From assembly GCA_964590495.1 (NCBI GenBank), contig CAZPWQ010000018.1, positions 1 to 39,128 on the forward strand: a stretch of 39,128 bases of DNA, read 5' to 3'. Shown here in pieces: positions 34,603-39,128 of this stretch; position 1 is the stretch's first letter, and the number at the start of each line of letters is the position of its first letter. The translations under genes and the position numbers were made by a program. Below the pieces are notes generated by a model. The model did not search any database, was not told where the DNA came from, and saw only the letters and a program-made list of their open reading frames with translations. Origin of the DNA: CAZPWQ01 sp964590495. Its GTDB lineage: Bacteria; Bacteroidota; Rhodothermia; Balneolales; Balneolaceae.

Positions 34603-35112
34603 TCAATAGTTGCGAAAGGTACTTCCGGAATGAAAAGAATCATTAAAAGGAGATCTGGACCATGGGTTTATTCCATAGCTTGGTATTTGCTGAAAGTGTA
34701 AGCTAATATTGCTCTTATCGCTTATCTGGTAATTAAGCTCTGCGTTTCTGATAATTATTTCTGTTCCCAGACCATTATTATTCATATAATTATTACCACC
34801 CAAAGGAGAGTGTAACAGGGAAAGATCAACACGTCCTGTCAGGTCATCAGTAAAGAAAAAATGCATGGTATTTGTATAGGCATTAACATTCTGGTATTGT
34901 CCGGCTATGCTCGAGAAGGTCATGGAATAGGAGTGATCCATCTGCATATTAAATAAATTGCTAAGATTTCCCGCGTTTTCTTTTACTACAGGGCCGGTAT
35001 AGTCAGAAGATTTGCTCTCCATTTCACGCAACTGAGCATTGGCAACTGCATTTAAAGCGAAAAAGATAAGCAGGAAGCTTACAAATACAGCTGATATTTT
35101 AATTTCTTTCAT
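34603..35112 (-). CDS. Exported protein of unknown function, first gene of the rsfS operon
   Basis: 169 residues with a signal peptide (KISAVFVSFLLIFFALNAVANA, cleavage before QLREME). The mature part has amphipathic strand-like stretches (HSYSMTFSSIAGQYQNVNAY, MHFFFTDDLTGRVDLSLLHS, AELNYQISDKSNISLHFQQI) and then a Ser/Phe/Asn-rich tail ending FRNY. A small outer-membrane barrel or a periplasmic beta protein would fit. I recognise no family. It leads a six-gene minus-strand operon, with the next start 14 bp downstream. Its promoter should lie in 35113-35200. Confidence 0.75.
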   Translation of the reverse strand: MKEIKISAVFVSFLLIFFALNAVANAQLREMESKSSDYTGPVVKENAGNLSNLFNMQMDHSYSMTFSSIAGQYQNVNAYTNTMHFFFTDDLTGRVDLSLLHSPLGGNNYMNNNGLGTEIIIRNAELNYQISDKSNISLHFQQIPSYGINPWSRSPFNDSFHSGSTFRNY

Positions 35113-35452
35113 AAAAAATACCGATGTTGAGTTAAGACTTTACTAAAAAAATAACACTTCAATATAACGCTTTGTCTACTAATAAAGTATAAAAAAGTCC
35201 GAAGGTACAATAAAGATTTTGCGATATTTTTTTATACGCAATATTGGTATATAAAATATGCAGCGGTGGTGAGATTCAGTCCCCATTCTCCCAAAGGAAT
35301 TTCTTTTGAAGAATACTCTGGTATCCTTTCCCCGGCATAAAAATATAAAATATTGAAACTTGTCCTGCGGATTAAAATAGAGTATATTTATTAGCTTTGA
35401 ATTCATTAAAAATACAGGTAAATCCAACCAAATAAAAGGCCGCACTTCAATA
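35113..35452. other. Divergent AT-rich intergenic region with possible queA promoter
   Basis: 340 bp without a credible gene and, unlike other large gaps here, without recognisable repeats. TAGCTTTG at 35392-35399, about 54 bp before the queA start, matches the Bacteroidota TAnnTTTG promoter element, but no TTTG is seen at the expected upstream distance. The opposite end should hold the promoter of the rsfS operon. Confidence 0.4.
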
Positions 35453-36499
35453 ATGAAACTTACCGATTTCAAATTTGAGACAGACGATTACAAGGTACCT
35501 GAAGAACCGGTAGAGCCGCGCGATGCCGCAAAAATGATGGTCCTTAATCGTGAAGACAGATCAATTAAACATGAAAAATTCTCCGACATACATAAATATT
35601 TCAATGAGGGAGATGTTCTGATTTACAATAATACGAAAGTTTTTCCGGCTCGGTTAAAGGGGAAAAAGGAGAAAACCGATGCCGATATAGAAGTGTTTCT
35701 GCTTCGCGAGTTAATGCCGGAAAATATGTTGTGGGATGTACTTGTTGAACCTGCACGCAAAATCCGAATCGGGAATAAGCTGTATTTCAGTGATGAACTT
35801 ATGGCTGAAGTAATTGACAATACCACCTCCCGTGGACGTACCATCCGCTTTCTTTTTGAAGGATCAAATGAAGAGCTTTATCAGATTTTGGATGAAATAG
35901 GCGAAATGCCGCTGCCTCCTGATATAAAGCGTGACCCCGTGGAAGAGGATAAAGAACGTTATCAGTCAATTTTTGCCAAAGAGCGTGGAGCGGTGGCAGC
36001 GCCGTTTGCAGCTATGCACTTTACTCCCGAACTGGTCAAGAAAATTGAAGATAAGGGCGTAGAGGTATTGCCGATAACTCTGCATATCGGCTGGGGAACG
36101 TTCCGGCCGGTTGAAGTTGAAGATCTGACCAAGCACCGGATGGATTCCGAAAATTACTACATTTCAAAAGAAACTTCCGAAAAAATTAACGAGGCGCTGA
36201 AGAGCAAGGACAGAAAAGTAGTGGCTTGCGGCACTACAGCTGTCAGAACTATTGAGACAAGCATTACAGCAAGCGGAATTTCGAAACCGGGAACAGGGTG
36301 GACCGACAAGTTTATTTATCCTCCTTATGATTTTAAAATTACGGAGGCCGTTATTACCAATTTCCATCGCCCCGAATCAACAATGTTAATGCTTGGTGCT
36401 GCTTTCGCAGGTTATGACTTCCTGATGGAAGCCTACGAAGAGGCCAAAGAAAATGATTATCGTTTCTTTGCCTTTGGTGATACCATGCTGATAGTATAA
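35453..36499 (+). CDS. queA: S-adenosylmethionine:tRNA ribosyltransferase-isomerase QueA
   Basis: QueA transfers the ribosyl part of SAM to preQ1 in tRNA, forming epoxyqueuosine in wobble-position queuosine synthesis. The 348-residue length is typical. Conserved blocks are FKFETDDYKVPEEPVEPRDA at the N-terminus, LIYNNTKVFPARLKGKK, EMPLPPDIKRDPVEEDKERY, YQSIFAKERGAVAAPFAAMH, LHIGWGTFRPVEVEDLTKHR, VACGTTAVRTIETS and TNFHRPESTMLMLGAAFAGY. It is first in queA-ispD-ispF-dedA; ispD begins 5 bp after its stop. No queuosine riboswitch is evident upstream. Confidence 0.97.
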   Translation: MKLTDFKFETDDYKVPEEPVEPRDAAKMMVLNREDRSIKHEKFSDIHKYFNEGDVLIYNNTKVFPARLKGKKEKTDADIEVFLLRELMPENMLWDVLVEPARKIRIGNKLYFSDELMAEVIDNTTSRGRTIRFLFEGSNEELYQILDEIGEMPLPPDIKRDPVEEDKERYQSIFAKERGAVAAPFAAMHFTPELVKKIEDKGVEVLPITLHIGWGTFRPVEVEDLTKHRMDSENYYISKETSEKINEALKSKDRKVVACGTTAVRTIETSITASGISKPGTGWTDKFIYPPYDFKITEAVITNFHRPESTMLMLGAAFAGYDFLMEAYEEAKENDYRFFAFGDTMLIV

Positions 36500-36504
36500 T
36501 TACA

Positions 36505-37206
36505 GTGTCTTCAAAAACACTTATCATACCGGCAGCCGGTTCCGGTAGCCGGTTGAAGCAGGATATTCCAAAGCCATTTTTGGAACTGGCGGGGAAATCA
36601 ATTCTGGAGCATACGATCCGCCGTTTTTTATCACTCGATGGTTTGACCGGTGTAATCGTATCAACTTCGGAATTGTATCAGCGTCGGGTGGAGGAAATTC
36701 TGAAAGAGGTATTGCCTGCGGAAATATCCGGACGATGTGTTACCGGTGGAACTGAGCGGCAGCATTCTATTTTCAATGCACTGCAGAAAGTGGATGAGGC
36801 GGACCTGATTATTGTCCATGATGCCGTGCGGCCTTTTGTGACACCGTCACAAATAGAACGCTGTTGCCGAGCTGCTTCTGAAGAAGGGGCTGCCGTGCCG
36901 GGAGTACCTGTAAGGGACACATTAAAACGAATAGATCAGGATATGTTTGTCAGGGAAACACCGTCAAGACATTTTTTATGGCAAACGCAGACACCGCAGG
37001 TTTTTAAAAGGGAAATTTTGACTGAAGCCTATAATAAGGCGTTCGAGGAGGGATATATAGGTACCGATGATGCTTCTTTGGTTGAACGTCTGGAGTACAA
37101 AGTTAAAATGGTGGAGAGTGATCACACAAATTTTAAGATCACTTACCCCCTGGATCTGAAGCTGGCACGGCTGTTGATCGAAAAGGAACAACAGGACTAT
37201 GAGTAA
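36505..37206 (+). CDS. ispD: 2-C-methyl-D-erythritol 4-phosphate cytidylyltransferase
   Basis: IspD couples MEP to CTP in the non-mevalonate isoprenoid pathway. The 233-residue product opens with a GTG start and IPAAGSGSRLKQDIPKPFLE, the CTP-binding signature with the conserved Arg and Lys. VHDAVRPFVTPSQIERC, AVPGVPVRDTLKRI, LWQTQTPQVFKREIL, GTDDASLVE and SDHTNFKITYPLDLKLA follow, all standard IspD positions. Its stop overlaps the ispF start by 8 bp, so the two are translationally coupled. ispH, the last pathway enzyme, is also in this window. Confidence 0.97.
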   Translation: MSSKTLIIPAAGSGSRLKQDIPKPFLELAGKSILEHTIRRFLSLDGLTGVIVSTSELYQRRVEEILKEVLPAEISGRCVTGGTERQHSIFNALQKVDEADLIIVHDAVRPFVTPSQIERCCRAASEEGAAVPGVPVRDTLKRIDQDMFVRETPSRHFLWQTQTPQVFKREILTEAYNKAFEEGYIGTDDASLVERLEYKVKMVESDHTNFKITYPLDLKLARLLIEKEQQDYE

Positions 37207-37681
37207 TATACGGATCGGGTATGGTTATGATGTACATCGGCTGGTTGAAGGGCGGCCGCTAATTCTGGGCGGGATTGAAATACCTTATGAAAAAGGATTG
37301 TCCGGACATTCGGATGCCGATGTGTTACTGCATGCAATTTCTGATGCTTTGCTCGGAGCTGCCGCGGAAGGTGATATCGGTCACCACTTTCCCGATACAA
37401 ATGAAGAGTTTAAAAATGCAGACAGCCGAATTCTGCTTCGTAAAGTGGTGAAAATACTGGAGGGGAAAAATTTTAATATTCAAAACATAGATGCAACTGT
37501 TGTTGCCCAGCAACCCCGGCTTGCATCTTATATTCAGAAAATGCGTAGTAAAATTGCCGGAGATCTGAAAATCAATGCTGGTCAGGTTTCAGTGAAAGCT
37601 ACAACCTCTGAAGGACTTGGGTTTGAGGGAGAGGGTAAGGGTATTTCTGCCACTGCCGTAGCACTAATTTATAAAAGTTAA
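37199..37681 (+). CDS. ispF: 2-C-methyl-D-erythritol 2,4-cyclodiphosphate synthase
   Basis: IspF cyclises CDP-ME-2-phosphate to MEcPP, two steps after IspD. The 160-residue length is typical. The metal-binding motif is GYGYDVHRLVEGRPLILGG (Asp and His ligands). The second zinc ligand lies in GLSGHSDADVLLHAISDALL; EGDIGHHFPDT, NIDATVVAQQPRL and VKATTSEGLGFEGEGKGISA complete the fold. The start overlaps ispD by 8 bp, and dedA begins 3 bp after the stop, so all four genes form one operon. A fused ispDF is common elsewhere; here the genes are separate but overlapping. Confidence 0.97.
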   Translation: MSNIRIGYGYDVHRLVEGRPLILGGIEIPYEKGLSGHSDADVLLHAISDALLGAAAEGDIGHHFPDTNEEFKNADSRILLRKVVKILEGKNFNIQNIDATVVAQQPRLASYIQKMRSKIAGDLKINAGQVSVKATTSEGLGFEGEGKGISATAVALIYKS

Positions 37682-37684
37682 ATC

Positions 37685-38326
37685 ATGATAGAGCAAGTAA
37701 CGCATGATTTTATTGAATGGATAAACAGTTTGCCTGCTGTTAGTATTTACCTGGTATTTTTTCTGGTAGCCTATTTGGAAAATATCATACCTCCTGTTCC
37801 CGGAGATGTACTGGTAGCATTTGGAGGTTACCTGGCTGCTGAATCAGTTATCCGGATATTTCCCGTATTGGCGCTCACAACAATCGCTTCTGTTATAGGA
37901 TTTATGACTATGTATTGGCTTGGGAGCCATTGGGGATCAAAGATTGAAGTGCAAAAAAATAAATTTTGGCTGACAAAGTTTATCTCTCTGAAATATATAA
38001 CCAAGGTGCAATCGTTGATGCAGCGCTGGGGGATGGGCGTGGTACTGGCAAATCGTTTCCTCGCAGGTACACGATCCGTTATTTCTCTGACCGCAGGAAT
38101 TAGTCATACGAGGATCAGTTACACCATAATTTGTTCAGCCATCAGTTCTATTTTATGGAATGGGATCTTGCTCGCCTTTGGCTGGGTCGTGCACGAGAAT
38201 TGGTATGTTATTGGAGATTATTTGACTGTTTATGGCAGGGTCATATTAGCAGCAATTCTCCTTTTTCTGCTTGTGAGGCTTGGAATGCGCTATTATAGGA
38301 AGAATAAGGCTGGCTCTGAAGAGTGA
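37685..38326 (+). CDS. DedA-family (SNARE-associated) inner-membrane protein
   Basis: 213 residues with about five hydrophobic segments. The DedA pattern is clear: YLENIIPPVPGDVLVAFGGYLA near the N-terminus, VIGFMTMYWLGSHWG, and the conserved RFLAGTRSVISLTAGIS with its Arg-x3-Gly-x-Arg arrangement. A long C-terminal TM helix and a basic tail follow. DedA proteins include undecaprenyl-phosphate and phospholipid flippases that depend on the proton gradient. Co-transcription with isoprenoid genes is consistent with undecaprenyl phosphate as substrate, but that is inference. Confidence 0.92.
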   Translation: MIEQVTHDFIEWINSLPAVSIYLVFFLVAYLENIIPPVPGDVLVAFGGYLAAESVIRIFPVLALTTIASVIGFMTMYWLGSHWGSKIEVQKNKFWLTKFISLKYITKVQSLMQRWGMGVVLANRFLAGTRSVISLTAGISHTRISYTIICSAISSILWNGILLAFGWVVHENWYVIGDYLTVYGRVILAAILLFLLVRLGMRYYRKNKAGSEE

Positions 38327-38558
38327 TTGTACTAAATTTCAGGTACTATTTTAGTTTAATTTGGATGTTGACATAAATCAAAAGTGTGCTTAGCTTTCGA
38401 GTCTTTCGGCGTGAGGATGGTATGTGCAGAAATTCCTTACTGAAATCCGGCATAATTCTTCGATAATCCAGTTAAATCAAATAATGAATAATAGTTATCG
38501 AAATGTCGGCTTGAAATTCAGAGCTGAAAATTATTTAAGATTCTTTGAAAATAATATT

Positions 38559-38648
38559 GCCAGCATAGCTCAGCGGTAGAGCAGCAGTCTTTGTGGACGT
38601 CGGTTCTGCCGAAGGCACCCCTTTCATGGGAATCCGGAGTTGCTGGCT
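38559..38648 (+). pseudogene. Degenerate tRNA-Thr with a 23-nt insertion in the T-loop
   Basis: The acceptor arms GCCAGCA and TGCTGGC and the D-arm TAGCTCAGCGGTAGAGCA match the intact tRNA-Thr 23 bp downstream. The anticodon arm is about 7 nt short and cannot form a normal stem. The T-loop is split: GGTTC at 38602-38606, then 23 foreign nt, then GAATCCGG from 38630. A T-run follows. The copy is almost certainly non-functional as a tRNA. Confidence 0.8.
38607..38629 (+). repeat. 23-nt small insertion element inside a tRNA T-loop
   Basis: It begins TGCCGAAGGCA, continues CCCCTTTC and ends ATGG. It separates GGTTC from GAATCC, which are adjacent in the intact tRNA-Thr at 38671-38742. With its following GAAT it shares GCCGAAGGCA and TGGGAAT with 26727-26749. 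Confidence 0.8.
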
Positions 38649-38670
38649 TTTTTGAAATTGTGAAAGATTT

Positions 38671-38742
38671 GCCAGCGTAGCTCAGGGGTAGAGCAGCTGT
38701 CTTGTAAACAGCCGGTCGTCGGTTCGAATCCGGCCGCTGGCT
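38671..38742 (+). tRNA. tRNA-Thr (TGT)
   Basis: A 72-nt cloverleaf: acceptor GCCAGCG/CGCTGGC with discriminator T, D-arm GCTC/GAGC, anticodon stem GCTGT/ACAGC around CTTGTAA (anticodon TGT), T-arm GTCGG TTCGAAT CCGGC. No CCA is encoded. It is flanked by two degenerate copies of itself. Confidence 0.95.
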
Positions 38743-38777
38743 CATTCGAACTCTTGATAACATGAGTGATTGAGAAA

Positions 38778-38848
38778 GTAGAGCAGTGCCTTGTAAACCC
38801 GACAGCTATCGGGACGTCGGTTTCCCTGGAATTCGGGTGCCGCTGGCT
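38778..38848 (+). pseudogene. tRNA-Thr remnant with two small insertions
   Basis: It retains GTAGAGCAG (D-arm end), CTTGTAAAC (anticodon loop), CGTCGG (T-stem) and GCTGGCT (3' acceptor), all in register with the intact tRNA-Thr. The 5' acceptor and most of the D-arm are gone. A near-palindrome CCCGACAGCTATCGGG (38798-38813) interrupts the anticodon/variable region, and a second insert of about 20 nt (38821-38840) interrupts the T-loop. Confidence 0.75.
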
Positions 38849-38892
38849 CTGGTAAATTGACTTTTATATTTGACATTTTGATTTAATACCGC

Positions 38893-38975
38893 GGGGGGAT
38901 ACCAAAGTGGCCAACTGGGGCAGACTGTAAATCTGTTGGCGTAAGCCTTCGGAGGTTCGAATCCTCCTCCCCCCA
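38893..38975 (+). tRNA. tRNA-Tyr (GTA)
   Basis: An 83-nt class II tRNA: acceptor GGGGGGA/TCCCCCC with discriminator A, anticodon stem-loop CAGA CTGTAAA TCTG (anticodon GTA), a long variable arm typical of bacterial tRNA-Tyr, and T-arm GGAGG TTCGAAT CCTCC. No CCA is encoded. Confidence 0.95.
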
Positions 38976-38993
38976 CACGTAAAGGATTGCTTT

Positions 38994-39064
38994 ATTGAGG
39001 GATTGAGGGACTGAGTGAATGCTCAACAACTCAACAAATCAGTAAATCAATAAATCAATCCCTT
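38994..39064. repeat. 8-bp-period degenerate array between tRNA-Tyr and tRNA-Gly
   Basis: Successive octamers read ATTGAGGG, ATTGAGGG, ACTGAGTG, then after a 7-nt AATGCTC, AACAACTC, AACAAATC, AGTAAATC, AATAAATC, AATCCCTT. The left and right halves are roughly reverse complements (GGGATTGA and TCAATCCC), so the spacer can fold into an imperfect hairpin. Confidence 0.7.
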
Positions 39065-39070
39065 AAATAA

Positions 39071-39128
39071 GCGGGCGTAACTCAATTGGTAGAGTGTCAC
39101 CCTTCCAAGGTGAATGTTGCCGGTTCGA
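39071..39128 (+). tRNA. tRNA-Gly (TCC), cut by the window end
   Basis: The 5' acceptor GCGGGCG, D-arm ACTC/GAGT, anticodon stem CACC/GGTG around CTTCCAA (anticodon TCC) and the T-arm up to GGTTCGA are present. The T-arm 3' side and acceptor lie outside. The order Thr-Tyr-Gly suggests a further tRNA-Thr and tuf follow. Confidence 0.92.

Noticed and set aside
35179..35472. 97-codon minus-strand frame upstream of queA
   Set aside because: It overlaps the queA start and is AT-rich with no signal of a real protein; the gap is better explained as divergent promoters.
38559..38648. Reading the interrupted copy as a functional tRNA-His because GTG appears in its anticodon region
   Set aside because: No 5-bp anticodon stem can form, the arm is about 7 nt short and the T-loop is split, while all other arms match tRNA-Thr.
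38518..38763. 81-codon minus-strand frame across the tRNA-Thr genes
   Set aside because: It is the reverse complement of tRNA sequence; such false ORFs are common over tRNAs.

Overview
The window looks like bacterial chromosome from the Bacteroidota/Rhodothermota/Balneolota side of the tree, most likely a Balneolaceae-type marine or saline organism. That placement is inferred from protein style, weak Shine-Dalgarno use, the long IspH type and the kinds of intergenic repeats; no search was run. It begins inside dnaA (minus strand, only the first 35 codons present) and includes the probable replication origin: 108-495 carries three perfect DnaA boxes. It ends inside a tRNA cluster (Thr, Tyr, Gly) of the kind that usually precedes tuf.

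Layout. 1-1779: dnaA start, oriC, prmC and an unrecognised small gene. 1995-7270 (+): exported barrel-like protein, enolase, recF, a DciA-like (DUF721) gene and a YbbR-domain gene. 7583-17248 (-): ispH, smc, frr, pyrH, tsf, rpsB, rpsI, rplM, a conserved translation and chromosome-maintenance block. 17748-20465 (+): aconitase. 21028-23546 (+): two tandem GAF sensor-kinase paralogues, the first apparently catalytically dead. 23551-26519 (-): a three-gene type III polyketide synthase / methyltransferase / flavoprotein hydroxylase operon, the clearest accessory pathway. 26892-35112 (-): a MATE exporter, then a tight operon of an exported protein, a LytR_C protein, rsfS, a lipoprotein, a 2-hydroxyacid dehydrogenase and a very large NtrY-like membrane kinase. 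35453-38326 (+): queA-ispD-ispF-dedA. 38559-39128: tRNAs.

The unusual signal is in the intergenic DNA. Most gaps over about 250 bp are filled with degenerate short-period arrays (7-, 8- and 10-bp units) and long imperfect inverted repeats. These, and the tRNA genes, are interrupted by very small (about 16-26 nt) GC-rich palindromic or near-palindromic insertions. Comparing two paralogous intergenic repeats (about 20.6 kb and 26.7 kb) shows one such 23-nt insertion as a clean footprint. A related 23-nt insertion lies in the T-loop of a degenerate tRNA-Thr copy. This resembles the very small mobile repeats known from filamentous cyanobacteria.

Two runs of 100 N (4593-4692 and 8798-8897) are each flanked by the same 55-bp word on both sides. 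They look like scaffolding of contigs that really overlap; removing 155 bp at each site restores the eno-recF junction and an intact 416-residue ispH.
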